Below are positions 1 through 10,013 of a stretch of 64,000 bases of DNA, one piece after another. The notes under the pieces were generated by a model, which saw only the letters and a program-made list of their open reading frames with translations, searched no databases and was not told where the DNA came from. The stretch covers positions 2,888 through 66,887 of the forward strand of contig NZ_LMHY01000001.1 in the NCBI RefSeq assembly GCF_001429045.1. The letters run 5' to 3'. A program made the translations under genes and the position numbers. Each line of letters opens with the position of its first letter. Positions within the stretch are counted from its first letter, which is position 1. This stretch comes from Pseudomonas sp. Root71. Its GTDB lineage: Bacteria > Pseudomonadota > Gammaproteobacteria > Pseudomonadales > Pseudomonadaceae.

Positions 1-180
1 CCGATTGCCGGCATGCCGATCCTCGAAGCGTTCAAGGCCAAGACCATCATCGTCAACAAACGCTCGATGGCCAGCGGCTACGCCGGCCTGGACAACGAGC
101 TGTTCTACCTGGACAAGACCATGATGGTGTTCGGCGACGCGAAGAAGGTCATCGAAGACATGGTCAAGGCCGTCGAGTAA
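1..180 (+). CDS. pntB: NAD(P) transhydrogenase subunit beta, C-terminal end (partial)
   Basis: Only the last 59 residues are present; the gene enters from the left edge in frame 1. They read [11 protein letters not shown]...[19 protein letters not shown]...[12 protein letters not shown], the typical C-terminus of PntB. That part forms the NADP(H)-binding domain III of the proton-translocating transhydrogenase, including the [10 protein letters not shown] loop near the NADP site. The enzyme sits in the inner membrane and couples proton flow to hydride transfer from NADH to NADP+. A strong hairpin terminator follows 18 bases after the stop, so pntB is the last gene of its operon. Confidence 0.93.
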   Translation, partial: PIAGMPILEAFKAKTIIVNKRSMASGYAGLDNELFYLDKTMMVFGDAKKVIEDMVKAVE

Positions 181-197
181 CCCTCTGCGGCACACGG

Positions 198-228
198 AAC
201 GCCCCGACTCGTCGGGGCGTTTTTGTTT
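198..228 (+). terminator. Rho-independent terminator after pntB
   Basis: Perfect 10-bp stem AACGCCCCGA / TCGGGGCGTT with a CTCG loop, followed by a T-rich run (TTTTGTTTG). It closes the pnt operon and insulates the downstream CoA-transferase gene. Confidence 0.9.
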
Positions 229-393
229 GTGCAAATCGTCGGACAAACTATTCTTTTGTTACCGATCCGGTAACGGTGTTTTGCTTGAAAAGCCCGGAAT
301 AGACGCCTCGATTGCGACCTTGGTAGCGGGACAGAAGCCGGCGCAATTCACTAGACTGCACGTCCTGCTACCTGTTGCCCGAGATAACAATCC

Positions 394-1887
394 ATGTACC
401 GTGACCGTATCCGCCTGCCTTCGTTGTTGGACAAAGTGATGAGCGCTGCCGACGCTGCCGCTCTGATTGAGGACGGCATGACCGTCGGCATGAGTGGCTT
501 TACTCGCGCAGGCGAAGCCAAGGCCGTCCCCCAGGCGCTGGCTGAGCGCGCCAAGGTCACGCCGCTGAAAATCAGCCTGATGACCGGCGCAAGCCTGGGC
601 AACGACCTCGATAAGCAGTTGACCGAAGCCGGTGTGTTGTCGCGACGCATGCCGTTTCAGGTCGACAGCACCCTGCGCAAGGCGATCAATGCCGGTGAAG
701 TCATGTTCATCGACCAGCACTTGTCGGAAACCGTGGAGCAATTGCGCAACCAGCAATTGAAGCTGCCGGACATCGCCGTGATTGAAGCCGTAGCGATCAC
801 CGAACAAGGGCATATCGTGCCAACCACCTCGGTCGGCAACTCGGCCAGTTTCGCGATTTTCGCCAAGCACGTGATCGTCGAGATCAACATGGCGCACAAC
901 CCGAATCTCGAAGGTCTGCACGACATCTATATTCCGACCTACCGTCCGACCCGCACGCCGATTCCGCTGGTCAAGGTCGACGATCGCATTGGCAGCACCG
1001 CCATCCCGATTCCACCGGAAAAAATCGTCGCCATCGTGGTCACCAACCAGGCTGACTCGCCCTCCACTGTGCTGGCGCCAGACGCCGAGACCCAGGCCAT
1101 TGCCGACCACCTGATCGACTTCTTCAAACAGGAAGTGGCAGCCGGGCGCATGACCAACAAGCTCGGCCCGCTACAAGCCGGAATCGGCACCATCGCCAAC
1201 TCGGTGATGTGTGGCCTGATCGACTCGCCGTTCGAAGACCTGACGATGTATTCCGAGGTGCTGCAGGATTCGACCTTCGACCTGATCGATGCGGGCAAGC
1301 TGAGTTTTGCTTCGGGCAGTTCAATCACCCTGTCGAGCCGGCGCAATGCTGACGTCTTCGGCAATCTGGAGCGCTACAAGGACAAGCTGGTCCTGCGCCC
1401 GCAGGAGATTTCCAACCACCCTGAAGTCGTGCGCCGCCTCGGCATCATCGGCATCAACACGGCGCTGGAGTTCGACATCTATGGCAACGTCAACTCCACT
1501 CACGTCTGCGGAACGCGGATGATGAACGGCATCGGCGGCTCGGGCGACTTCGCGCGCAACGCGCATCTGTCCGTGTTCGTGACCAAGTCGATCGCCAAGG
1601 GCGGTGCGATCTCCAGCGTGGTGCCGATGGTCAGCCATGTCGACCACACCGAACATGACGTCGACATCCTCGTGACCGAAGTGGGCCTGGCAGACTTGCG
1701 CGGCCTGGCGCCCCGGGAACGCGCCCGGATCATCATCGACCAGTGCGTGCACCCGGATTACCGCCAGGCGCTCAATGATTACTTCACCACCGCGTGCGCC
1801 ATCGGTGGGCACACCCCACACATCCTGCATGATGCCCTGAGCTGGCACATCAACCTGGAAGAAACCGGGCAAATGCTGAAGAAGTAA
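394..1887 (+). CDS. Acetyl-CoA hydrolase/transferase family protein (succinyl-CoA:acetate CoA-transferase type)
   Basis: A 497-residue protein of the AarC/Cat1/ScpC family, which moves CoA between acyl-CoA and a carboxylate (typically succinyl-CoA and acetate) in central carbon metabolism. The full length matches the family. The catalytic glutamate lies in MYSEVLQDSTFDL (E288), and the C-terminal half carries the oxyanion/CoA loop NGIGGSGDFARNAHLS. The protein is cytoplasmic with no signal peptide. It corresponds by memory to PAO1 PA5445. It is monocistronic: a terminator lies upstream and a 319-base gap follows. The exact acyl substrate cannot be decided from sequence, so no gene symbol is given. 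Confidence 0.9.
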   Translation: MYRDRIRLPSLLDKVMSAADAAALIEDGMTVGMSGFTRAGEAKAVPQALAERAKVTPLKISLMTGASLGNDLDKQLTEAGVLSRRMPFQVDSTLRKAINAGEVMFIDQHLSETVEQLRNQQLKLPDIAVIEAVAITEQGHIVPTTSVGNSASFAIFAKHVIVEINMAHNPNLEGLHDIYIPTYRPTRTPIPLVKVDDRIGSTAIPIPPEKIVAIVVTNQADSPSTVLAPDAETQAIADHLIDFFKQEVAAGRMTNKLGPLQAGIGTIANSVMCGLIDSPFEDLTMYSEVLQDSTFDLIDAGKLSFASGSSITLSSRRNADVFGNLERYKDKLVLRPQEISNHPEVVRRLGIIGINTALEFDIYGNVNSTHVCGTRMMNGIGGSGDFARNAHLSVFVTKSIAKGGAISSVVPMVSHVDHTEHDVDILVTEVGLADLRGLAPRERARIIIDQCVHPDYRQALNDYFTTACAIGGHTPHILHDALSWHINLEETGQMLKK

Positions 1888-2206
1888 TTAGTACAGATGG
1901 CAGCTGGCGCAAACACAGTTTCGTCAGCTTGCTCTTGCCTCTTCGAAATATGAAAAAAACTGTACTGCTGTACTGGTCATTTCCTAAGGAAAATTCCTAC
2001 CTTTTCGGACAAAAACAACAATTTCGCACCTTAATAGTGCGGATAGGTACAGTTGCCTCAATTTAGACCAGTACACCCCCTATAAACAGTTAACTGAGCT
2101 CTCACAATACAGATGAACTGTATCTACAGAGACTAGGCAAACAAGAGGATCATGGGCACCAGTTAAACCACTACCTAATCCCGCCATAAGCGGAAGGATG
2201 TCAACC
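1888..2206. promoter_or_regulatory. Intergenic control region with clustered CTGTAC/GTACAG motifs upstream of the DUF1127 gene
   Basis: A 319-base gap without a credible gene and visibly AT-richer than its flanks. It holds GTACAG at 1891-1896, a perfect tandem 8-mer CTGTACTG-CTGTACTG at 1960-1975, GTACAG at 2047-2052, CAGTACA at 2069-2075, and the interrupted palindrome ATACAG-n5-CTGTAT at 2107-2123. Multiple copies of a short motif in direct and inverted orientation suggest an operator array. MocR/GntR-type regulators commonly use such direct repeats, but the identity of the regulator is inference; no such gene lies in the window. Confidence 0.55.
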
Positions 2207-2422
2207 ATGGAACGTACACTCAGTTCCGAACTGTTCTTCGAAGACACTGCTGCAAAAACCCAGGCTTCCCTGCCTCTGCGCGTTATCGCCAACCTGATGC
2301 TGTGGCAGCGCCGCATCACCAGCCGCCATCAACTGGCTCGCCTGGATTCGCGTCTGCTGGCTGATGCCGGGATTAGCGAAGCACAACGCTACGAAGAGCT
2401 GAGCAAGCCGTTCTGGCGCTAA
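2207..2422 (+). CDS. DUF1127 domain-containing small protein
   Basis: A 71-residue basic protein with the DUF1127 (YjiS-like) helix near its C-terminus: LMLWQRRITSRHQLARLDSRLLADAGISEAQRYEE contains the typical WQRR, L..LD.R.L.D.G.s pattern. The start at 2207 is chosen because GGAAGG (2192-2197) lies 9 bases upstream; an in-frame ATG at 2198 directly abuts that ribosome site and is less likely. DUF1127 proteins are small RNA-binding or stress-linked factors in other proteobacteria, but no function is proven for this one. It is a single gene with its own terminator. Confidence 0.85.
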   Translation: MERTLSSELFFEDTAAKTQASLPLRVIANLMLWQRRITSRHQLARLDSRLLADAGISEAQRYEELSKPFWR

Positions 2423-2478
2423 GTTAGCGTCGCTGGCTCTGACCTGAAGGTCCACCGCCAGCAACCCGAATTGAAAAA

Positions 2479-2514
2479 ACAAAGCCCGTCGTGGGAAACC
2501 ACGACGGGCTTTGT
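2479..2514 (+). terminator. Terminator after the DUF1127 gene
   Basis: A long perfect stem, ACAAAGCCCGTCGTGG / CCACGACGGGCTTTGT, around a GAAA tetraloop. It has only a modest T-run after it, but the stem is very stable. Confidence 0.85.
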
Positions 2515-2746
2515 CGTTTCGGAGAAGAAAGAAAAAAGCAGTACAGTTTTAACAAACCAAAATTATACCTGAACAGTTGCTTCACCAGATTTGATACAGT
2601 CTGGAAACTTCGCCAGATCAACACGATGAGACTGTCGCGGCGTCACGCACAGACAGCTACTATCAATCAGAACCTGGCGGGCAACGAGCGTCTGACACAG
2701 CAGACACTGCGCCATCTTCCAATCGGCTTACCCTAGGAGTTACACC
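2515..2746 (+). promoter_or_regulatory. Upstream region of the DUF2388 cluster with further GTACAG-like motifs
   Basis: An AT-rich leader with GTACAG at 2541-2546, GAACAG at 2571-2576 and ATACAG at 2594-2599, the same motif family found upstream of the DUF1127 gene. A ribosome site TAGGAG precedes the first DUF2388 gene. The shared motif suggests that both units answer to the same regulator; this is inference. Confidence 0.45.
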
Positions 2747-3064
2747 ATGTCCCGACTTCGCCTGCTCAGCGCTGCAGCCCTGCTTGCCGTAGCTGCCAAT
2801 TCCCACGCCACCAGTTTTATCGTGACCACCGACGCAGTCGTTGGGGCACTCAAATCCAGTTCCGATGCGACGTCCGACATCACGTCTTCATTCAAAGATG
2901 ACAAGATCGTGCTCGCCGCGCGTGACGATGCCGCCAGCTTCGTTGCCAGCGAAGGTTCCATCCGTGGGGTGAAACTGGAAAGCGCACTCAACCATATTCG
3001 TCATCAGGCACCCCAGTTGAACGCAACCGACGCACAACTGGCGCAGGCGATCCTGACGATCTGA
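2747..3064 (+). CDS. DUF2388 family exported protein, copy 1
   Basis: A 105-residue protein with a signal peptide (MSRLRLLSAAALLAVAANSHA, cleavage after AHA or close by) and one DUF2388 domain. The conserved core is DKIVLAARDDAASFVASEGSIRGVKLESALNHIR, followed by ATDAQLAQAILTI at the C-terminus. DUF2388 is a small family found largely in Pseudomonas and of unknown function. The mature protein should be periplasmic or secreted and about 85 residues long. It is the first of three tandem paralogues. The start is fixed by TAGGAG about 6 bases upstream. No catalytic residues can be assigned. Confidence 0.85.
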   Translation: MSRLRLLSAAALLAVAANSHATSFIVTTDAVVGALKSSSDATSDITSSFKDDKIVLAARDDAASFVASEGSIRGVKLESALNHIRHQAPQLNATDAQLAQAILTI

Positions 3065-3171
3065 TCGACTGCTCTGTTCGGGGACACGCTCGACGTGCCC
3101 CGATATTTCCGTGCTGGCTCTGGAATGGGCCTTGCGCTAGCCTTGGGACTCACTTCTAACTGTCGAGTCTC

Positions 3172-3489
3172 ATGCGTTTTCTTGCAAATCTGTTGATCAC
3201 TCCAGTCATGATTACGGCTGCCTGTTCAGGTTCAGCCCATGCTTACGACGCCTTTAACCTGTCAACCCAGGGGATCGTGGCCAGTGGATATGCCACAAGC
3301 ATGGTGACCTCCGCCCCCTTCGACCATAAACTGCTGCTCGCAGCCCAGGATGACGCCGCGGCATTCATTGCCAGTGACGGCCAGCTAAGAGGCGCACGAC
3401 TGGAGTCGGCCCTGCGGTATCTGCGCCGAACCCAGGTAAAACTTCATGCCAGCGACCTTGAACTGGCACAAGCAATTCTCGTCCAATAG
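3172..3489 (+). CDS. DUF2388 family exported protein, copy 2
   Basis: A 105-residue paralogue of the preceding gene. It has a signal peptide (MRFLANLLITPVMITAACSGSAHA) and the shared core KLLLAAQDDAAAFIASDGQLRGARLESALRYLR, ending ASDLELAQAILVQ. The N-terminal mature part (YDAFNLSTQGIVASGYATSMVTSAPF) is the most diverged of the three copies. A 107-base gap separates it from copy 1, and copy 3 begins 28 bases after its stop. A cysteine in the signal region (AACSG) is not a convincing lipobox. Function is unknown. Confidence 0.85.
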   Translation: MRFLANLLITPVMITAACSGSAHAYDAFNLSTQGIVASGYATSMVTSAPFDHKLLLAAQDDAAAFIASDGQLRGARLESALRYLRRTQVKLHASDLELAQAILVQ

Positions 3490-3517
3490 TTATCCCTGTT
3501 TTTTCTGGAGTCATTCC

Positions 3518-3838
3518 ATGCGTAACCCGCTGATTGCTGCCACTTTAGGCCTGCTGCTGTTGGCCGATGTGGCCCAGGCACATACCCTGGTTGCCACCAG
3601 TAATATCCTGATCCGTGCTACCCAGCGCACCCTCGATTTCACTTCCGACACCACCACGTCCATTCGCGATTCGAAAATCGTGCGCGAGGCCCAGGACGAC
3701 GCCGCCAGTTTCGTTGCCAGCAATGGCGACATACGTGGCGCTCATCTGGAATCAGCCTTCGATTTGCTGCGCACCCGCGTGCCGGAAGCCCGTGACGCCA
3801 GTGACCTGGATCTCGCTGAAGCCATCCTCGCACTGTGA
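3518..3838 (+). CDS. DUF2388 family exported protein, copy 3
   Basis: A 106-residue paralogue beginning MRNPLIAATLGLLLLADVAQAHT, with a clear signal peptide. The start is fixed by CTGGAG at 3505-3510. The core SKIVREAQDDAASFVASNGDIRGAHLESAFDLLR is closest to copy 1, and the protein ends ASDLDLAEAILAL. Its stop TGA overlaps the GTG start of the following DUF4105 gene (GTGA), which predicts translational coupling and makes that large protein the likely functional partner. No known enzyme motif. Confidence 0.86.
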   Translation: MRNPLIAATLGLLLLADVAQAHTLVATSNILIRATQRTLDFTSDTTTSIRDSKIVREAQDDAASFVASNGDIRGAHLESAFDLLRTRVPEARDASDLDLAEAILAL

Positions 3839-5796
3839 AGCGTCCAGGCGCCTGGCTGCTGGCCGGGGCCCTGTTGCTGTTCGGCAACACGGCCCACGCC
3901 GGCCTTCAATTACAGCTCAAGACCGAAGGTCTGACACCCGCGCAACAGCACGCCAGCCAGGCGTTGCTCGATGAAGCCATGCAGGCACTGCCGCCACGCT
4001 TCGTCGAGCAACTCGATCGACACATCGATGTCGGCTGGACCGATGACATGCCAAGAAATGCCTACGGTCAGGCGACACTGGTGTCCGAACTCGACCTGAA
4101 CCGCAACCTGCTGGCCGGCCTCACCGATGGCAGCGCCGCGACCAAAAAAACCCATCGCCCCCATGGCACCGTACGCCGGGAAATGCTCGCCACGGTGTTG
4201 CACGAGCTGACTCACATCTACGATCGCTCACGCCTGTGGCCAAAGTCGGAGCGTGCACTGATTCAACGCTGTACCCGCCAAGACAGCAGCTCAGGGCTGG
4301 TCGGCATCCCCGACCAATGCCGCGGCCAGACCGGCCGCCGCTTTACCCTCAGCGATGATCCACGCCTGCTCGACCTCGCCGGCTGGCCGCAATACGTCGG
4401 CCGTCGTGGCGAACGCGAACAGTACAACCGGCAGATCGCGCGCAGCCCGGACATCTACGAGACGAGCAGCCCCAAGGAGTTCGTCGCGGTCAATATCGAG
4501 TACTTCCTGCTCGATCCGAGCTATGCCTGCCGTCGTCCCGCGTTGTACCGCTACTACAAAGAACACTTCGGCTGGGCACCCGCTGCCAAAGACGCTTGCG
4601 GCAAAACCGTCGCCTTCCTCAATGCCGGCAGTGATTTCGCCAAAACACCACTGGGACAGGTCGATCCTGAACGGGTTTACGCCATCGATTACCTGTTGGC
4701 CGAAGCTAACCAGAACCTGTTCAGCTACTGGGGTCACAGCATGTTGCGCCTGGTCATCTGCGCACCGGGCCGGCCTCGCGGACCGGATTGCCGACTGGAC
4801 CTGGACCAGCATCTGGTGCTGTCATACCGCGCATTTGTCGGTGATGTGCAGATGTCGAGCTGGAATGGGCTGGTCGGCAAGTACCCGTCGCGATTGTTTG
4901 TCCTGCCGCTTTCCCAGGTAATCGACGAATATACCAAGACCGAGTTGCGTAGCCTGGCCTCGGTACCACTGAACCTGTCGCGCCGCGAGATCGAAGATGT
5001 GGTGGAGCACGCCGCCGAAATGCACTGGAGCTACGACGGCAACTATTTCTTCCTGTCCAATAACTGTGCGGTAGAAGGACTGAAACTGCTGCGTAGCAGC
5101 ACTAACAACCCGCAACTGGTTGGTCTGGACAACATCATGCCCAACGGCATGCTCGAAGTGCTCAAGGGGCGCGGTCTGGCCGATACCAGCGTGCTGGATG
5201 ATCCTCGCGAAGCACTGCGCCTGGGTTATCGCTTCGACTCCTTCCGTGATCGCTACCAAGCGATGTTCGAAGTGTTGAAAAAGCAGATGCCGATCAAACA
5301 GGAAACTGTCGAAGAGTGGCTGGATCTTAAAGCCGCAGAGCGGCGGCAATGGTTCGAACAGGCCGATTTGCGTACCAGCGCAGCATTGCTGCTGCTGGAA
5401 CAGGCGAGTTTCCGTCGACAGATGTTGCTGGCCCAGGACGAAGTGAAGCAGCGCTATCTGGGCGCTCGGGAGCTTAAAAACGGCGGCATGGACAAGGCCA
5501 ACGAGACACTGAAGCAGATTCTCGCCAACAGCGGCTTCCTCAGCCGCCCGGCAGAGTTGCTGGGGACCACTGGTTACGGGTTGCCACAACCGAGCGAATG
5601 GCAGCATCTGGAAGCGGAAAGCAGCCAGCGCCAGAAACAACTCCTGGCGCTGTCCGGGGATCTGGACAAGGAGGTGAGGGCGTTGCTTGAACCGGGCCGC
5701 GCCGCCGAGATGGCCGCCAACGAGGCCAACGTGACGCAGATCGGTGAGCACCTGCGCAAACTGCACAAGGCATCAGGCGGGATAGAGTTGCCTTGA
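3835..5796 (+). CDS. DUF4105 domain-containing exported protein with an HExxH metalloprotease-like N-terminal domain
   Basis: A 653-residue protein from a GTG start that overlaps the last DUF2388 stop by 4 bases. It has a signal peptide (ending NTAHA) and two recognisable parts. The N-terminal part carries H123-E-L-T-H127 (VLHELTHIYDRS) with E217 in SSPKEFVAVNIEYF as a possible third ligand, a gluzincin-like arrangement. The central DUF4105 domain has SYWGHSMLRL (H301) and a conserved cysteine in LSNNCAVEGLK (C411), which could form a Cys/His pair. The last 200 residues are largely helical and charged. The substrate is unknown; a periplasmic or envelope hydrolase acting with the DUF2388 proteins is inference. 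Confidence 0.82.
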   Translation: MKRPGAWLLAGALLLFGNTAHAGLQLQLKTEGLTPAQQHASQALLDEAMQALPPRFVEQLDRHIDVGWTDDMPRNAYGQATLVSELDLNRNLLAGLTDGSAATKKTHRPHGTVRREMLATVLHELTHIYDRSRLWPKSERALIQRCTRQDSSSGLVGIPDQCRGQTGRRFTLSDDPRLLDLAGWPQYVGRRGEREQYNRQIARSPDIYETSSPKEFVAVNIEYFLLDPSYACRRPALYRYYKEHFGWAPAAKDACGKTVAFLNAGSDFAKTPLGQVDPERVYAIDYLLAEANQNLFSYWGHSMLRLVICAPGRPRGPDCRLDLDQHLVLSYRAFVGDVQMSSWNGLVGKYPSRLFVLPLSQVIDEYTKTELRSLASVPLNLSRREIEDVVEHAAEMHWSYDGNYFFLSNNCAVEGLKLLRSSTNNPQLVGLDNIMPNGMLEVLKGRGLADTSVLDDPREALRLGYRFDSFRDRYQAMFEVLKKQMPIKQETVEEWLDLKAAERRQWFEQADLRTSAALLLLEQASFRRQMLLAQDEVKQRYLGARELKNGGMDKANETLKQILANSGFLSRPAELLGTTGYGLPQPSEWQHLEAESSQRQKQLLALSGDLDKEVRALLEPGRAAEMAANEANVTQIGEHLRKLHKASGGIELP

Positions 5797-5802
5797 TACC
5801 GC

Positions 5803-5834
5803 ACCTTGTGGGAGCGAGCCTGCTCCCACAAGGT
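5803..5834. repeat. REP-type palindrome between the DUF4105 gene and trpA
   Basis: A perfect 13-bp inverted repeat ACCTTGTGGGAGC / GCTCCCACAAGGT around a 6-base loop, of the TGTGGGAGCGAGC type common in fluorescens-group genomes. It lies between two convergent genes and could terminate transcripts from both sides. Confidence 0.8.
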
Positions 5835-5858
5835 TTACAGCGTTCAGGAGCTTTACCT

Positions 5859-6670
5859 TCAGCTGACGCGGGCTTTACGCACGCCTTCGGCCAACGCCGA
5901 GCACAGGCTCAGAACGCCATCGACGGCTTGTTCCGGGGAAGTGGCATTGGCGATGTGATCGATCAACGCCGAACCCACCACAACACCGTCAGCCAGCCGC
6001 GCAATGGACGCCGCCTGTTCTGGAGTCCGGATACCGAAGCCGATGCTGATCGGCAGATCGGTATGGCGACGCAGACGGGCGACCGCTTCCTCGACGTGCT
6101 CCAGCGTGGCGGCACCGGCACCGGTCACACCGGCCACCGAGACGTAGTAGACGAAGCCGGAGCTGCCGTTGAGAACGGTCGGCAGGCGCACATCATCGGT
6201 GGTTGGCGTGGTCAGGCGAATGAAGTCCAGGCCCGCTGCCTGCGCCGGGTCGCACAACTCGCCGTTATGCTCTGGCGGCAGGTCGACCACGATCAGGCCG
6301 TCAACGCCGGCCTCCTTGGCTTCGGCGATGAAGCGCGGTACGCCGTACATGTGGATCGGGTTGAAGTACCCCATCAGCACCAGCGGCGTTTCGTTGTTGT
6401 CCTGGCGGAACTCGCGAACCATTTGCAGGGTTTTTGCCAGATTCTGCTTGGCACCCAATGCACGGATGTTGGCGAGCTGGATTGCCGGGCCATCAGCCAT
6501 CGGGTCGGTGAAGGGCATGCCCAGTTCGATCACGTCGGCACCAGCCGCCGGTAAGCCCTTGAGGATGGCCAGGGAGGTGTCATAGCCCGGGTCGCCGGCA
6601 GTGACGAAGGTCACCAGGGCGGCGCGGTTCTGTTCCTTGAGTTCGGCAAAACGCGTTTGCAGGCGGCTCA

Positions 6671-6671
<1 letters not shown>
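5859..6671 (-). CDS. trpA: Tryptophan synthase alpha chain
   Basis: A 270-residue TIM-barrel enzyme that cleaves indole-3-glycerol phosphate to indole and glyceraldehyde 3-phosphate; the indole is channelled to TrpB. The catalytic pair is visible: E49 in DVIELGMPF and D60 in [11 protein letters not shown]. The phosphate-binding region near the C-terminus ([22 protein letters not shown]) is intact. Its ATG overlaps the trpB stop by one base (TGATG), so translation is coupled and the two subunits are made in step. Length is normal for the family. Confidence 0.98.
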
Positions 6672-8015
<1,344 letters not shown>

Positions 8016-8909
8016 ATGAGCCATGACCTTCCTCCGCTGAACGCGCTTCGCGCCTTCGAAGCCACTGCCCGCCTGAACAGCGTCAGTCAGGCGGCGGAAC
8101 AGCTGCACGTCACCCACGGTGCGGTCAGCCGGCAACTCAAGGTGCTTGAAGAACACCTCGGCGTAAGCCTGTTCATCAAGGACGGTCGCGGCCTGAAACT
8201 CACAGATGCCGGGTTGCGACTGCGTGATGCCAGCAGCGAAGCCTTCGAGCGCCTGCGCAGCGTTTGCGCCGAACTCACACAAAGCACAGCCGATGCGCCA
8301 TTCGTGCTCGGTTGCTCGGGAAGCCTGCTGGCGCGCTGGTTTATCCCCCGACTGGGGCGGCTCAATGCCGACCTGCCGGACTTGCGCCTGCACTTGTCGG
8401 CCGGCGAAGGCGATCTGGATCCGCGAAAACCGGGGCTGGATGCCTTGCTGGTATTTGCCGAGCCGCCCTGGCCGGCGGACATGCAGGTTTTTGAGCTGGC
8501 CAGCGAACGCATCGGCCCGGTCATGAGCCCGCGGTTTGTCGGCTATGAACGGCTCAAGCAGGCGCCGGAAACCGCGCTGCTGAACGAACCCTTGCTGCAC
8601 ACTACCTCACGCCCGCAAGCCTGGCCGAACTGGGCGCAACCACGGGGGCTCGACCCCAGGGCGCTGAAGTACGGTCAGGGATTTGAACATTTGTATTACT
8701 TGCTGGAAGCCGCCGTCGCGGGTCTGGGCGTGGCGATTGCTCCCGAACCCTTGGTGACGGAGGACTTGAAGGCCGGGCGCCTGGTTGCGCCTTGGGGCTT
8801 CAGTGAAACCCCGGCGCAACTGGCGTTGTGGCTACCCAAGCGCGCCGCGGACGGGCGCGCCCGACAACTGGCGCAGTGGCTCAAGAACGAACTGCGTCGA
8901 GCGGATTAA
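8016..8909 (+). CDS. trpI: LysR-family transcriptional activator of trpBA
   Basis: A 297-residue LysR regulator. The winged helix-turn-helix occupies about residues 5-65 ([25 protein letters not shown], then [32 protein letters not shown]). The C-terminal effector domain would bind indole-3-glycerol phosphate. The divergent position next to trpBA identifies it as TrpI rather than another LysR member. Its stop overlaps by 4 bases the stop of the convergent DUF883 gene (TTAA shared). Confidence 0.95.
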   Translation: MSHDLPPLNALRAFEATARLNSVSQAAEQLHVTHGAVSRQLKVLEEHLGVSLFIKDGRGLKLTDAGLRLRDASSEAFERLRSVCAELTQSTADAPFVLGCSGSLLARWFIPRLGRLNADLPDLRLHLSAGEGDLDPRKPGLDALLVFAEPPWPADMQVFELASERIGPVMSPRFVGYERLKQAPETALLNEPLLHTTSRPQAWPNWAQPRGLDPRALKYGQGFEHLYYLLEAAVAGLGVAIAPEPLVTEDLKAGRLVAPWGFSETPAQLALWLPKRAADGRARQLAQWLKNELRRAD

Positions 8910-9229
8910 TCACGCTTGCACAACAGATAAGCGGCCAGCAGGCCCAATGCGCCCACGGCGACACCGGCAGTTGTCCAGGGGTGGTCCTGGGCGTAGTCCC
9001 GGGTGGCAATCCCGGTTTCGCGGGTTTTGACCTTGACCTCTTCATAAGCATCGGCAAGCAGATGGCGCGAGTGTTTCAAGGCATTCTCGGCGTTGCTTTT
9101 CAGGGTCTTGAGGGTTTTACGCGACTCGTCCGAGGTGTCGTCCTTCAGGCTTTCCAAAGACTTGAGCAGACTCTCGATCTCGGCTTCCATGCTTTGCAAT
9201 GAGGCTTTACGTAACGAGGTGTTGGCCAT
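8906..9229 (-). CDS. DUF883 (ElaB/YqjD-like) membrane-anchored protein
   Basis: A 107-residue protein [22 protein letters not shown]... It has a long charged amphipathic helix followed by the DUF883 C-terminal signature [26 protein letters not shown], a single membrane anchor. E. coli relatives ElaB/YqjD are tail-anchored inner-membrane proteins that bind ribosomes or protect membranes in stationary phase. The start is chosen because AGGAG lies upstream of the ATG at 9229; an earlier in-frame ATG (9280) lacks a ribosome site. It converges on trpI with overlapping stops. Confidence 0.88.
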   Translation of the reverse strand: MANTSLRKASLQSMEAEIESLLKSLESLKDDTSDESRKTLKTLKSNAENALKHSRHLLADAYEEVKVKTRETGIATRDYAQDHPWTTAGVAVGALGLLAAYLLCKRD

Positions 9230-9386
9230 GGTGGCTCTCCTGCATTGGTGATGAGTGGCGTGTGTTGGTTGGGACTTCACGGGTTCGAGAAAGTGCAGAA
9301 AATCTGAACCTCACCCTCAGAACGGCCAACAGAAGAAATAGGAAAAATCACTGCTAGTCTGTAATTCACACGCAGAGGAGAACGCC

Positions 9387-9602
9387 ATGTCTGACCATCA
9401 CACCTACAAGAAAGTCGAGCTGATCGGCTCGTCCACCAGCAGTATCGAAGATGCGATCAACAACGCGCTGGCCGAGGCCAGCAAAAGCATCAAGTACATG
9501 GAATGGTTTGAAGTGACCGAGACCCGTGGGCACATCAGGGACGGTAAGGCTGCGCACTTTCAGGTGACCTTGAAAGTCGGATTCCGGATTGCCAGCAGCT
9601 GA
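9387..9602 (+). CDS. Dodecin family flavin-binding protein
   Basis: A 71-residue protein matching dodecins: YKKVELIGSSTSSIEDAINNALAEASKSIKYMEWFEVTETRGHI...AHFQVTLKVGFRI. Dodecins assemble into hollow 12-mers that store or buffer riboflavin and FMN. The W of MEWFEV stacks on flavin and the Q of FQVTLKVGF is part of the binding site. The gene is monocistronic with AGAGGAG upstream. Cytoplasmic. Confidence 0.93.
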   Translation: MSDHHTYKKVELIGSSTSSIEDAINNALAEASKSIKYMEWFEVTETRGHIRDGKAAHFQVTLKVGFRIASS

Positions 9603-9723
9603 CTTTGGGCTAGTCTTCTGAACTTGCACGCCGGTCGAATGCCATAGGGAATGGCAAAGCACTCCATGAGTGCGTCCGGCTGACGGCTGGTTACCCCTAT
9701 GATCCGACCAGGGAATGCAACCG

Positions 9724-9945
9724 ATGAAGAAGTTTATGTTGGCAGTAGGTTTGTTGAGCCTTGCGGGGAGCGCATTGGCGGGCGGCAAGCCATGCGAAGA
9801 GCTGAAAGCCGAAATCGCAGCGAAACTTGATGCCAAGGGCGTATCCGGTTATTCGCTGGAGATTGTCGACAAAGGTGCCGCTGCCGGCGGGAAAGTTGTT
9901 GGCAAATGCGAAGAGGGCGCCAAAGTGATCGTCTATAAAAAGTAG
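9724..9945 (+). CDS. DUF1161 exported protein, copy 1
   Basis: A 73-residue protein with a signal peptide (MKKFMLAVGLLSLAGSALA) and the DUF1161 core GGKPCEELKAEIAAKLDAKGVSGYSLEIVDK...GGKVVGKCEEGAKVIVYKK. The two cysteines (PCEE and GKCEE) could form a disulfide in the periplasm. The start at 9724 is preferred over an in-frame ATG at 9715 because AGGGA (9710-9714) is correctly spaced only for 9724. A second DUF1161 gene lies about 1.9 kb downstream. Function unknown. Confidence 0.86.
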   Translation: MKKFMLAVGLLSLAGSALAGGKPCEELKAEIAAKLDAKGVSGYSLEIVDKGAAAGGKVVGKCEEGAKVIVYKK

Positions 9946-9962
9946 GCCGATTCTCGCCCGAA

Positions 9963-9996
9963 TAAAAAAGCCGACGCCAAGGCGCCGGCTTTTTTA
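9963..9996. terminator. Bidirectional terminator between DUF1161 copy 1 and the LLM monooxygenase gene
   Basis: AAAAAAGCCGACGCC / GGCGCCGGCTTTTTT with a 2-base loop and one mismatch, flanked by A- and T-runs on the two sides, so it can act on both convergent transcripts. Confidence 0.85.
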
Positions 9997-10013
9997 TGCC
10001 TGCCGTTTGAGTA

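Noticed and set aside
2107-2123. ATACAG-n5-CTGTAT as a LexA box
   Set aside because: LexA needs CTG-n10-CAG; the order of the half sites is reversed here, and it fits the GTACAG motif family instead.
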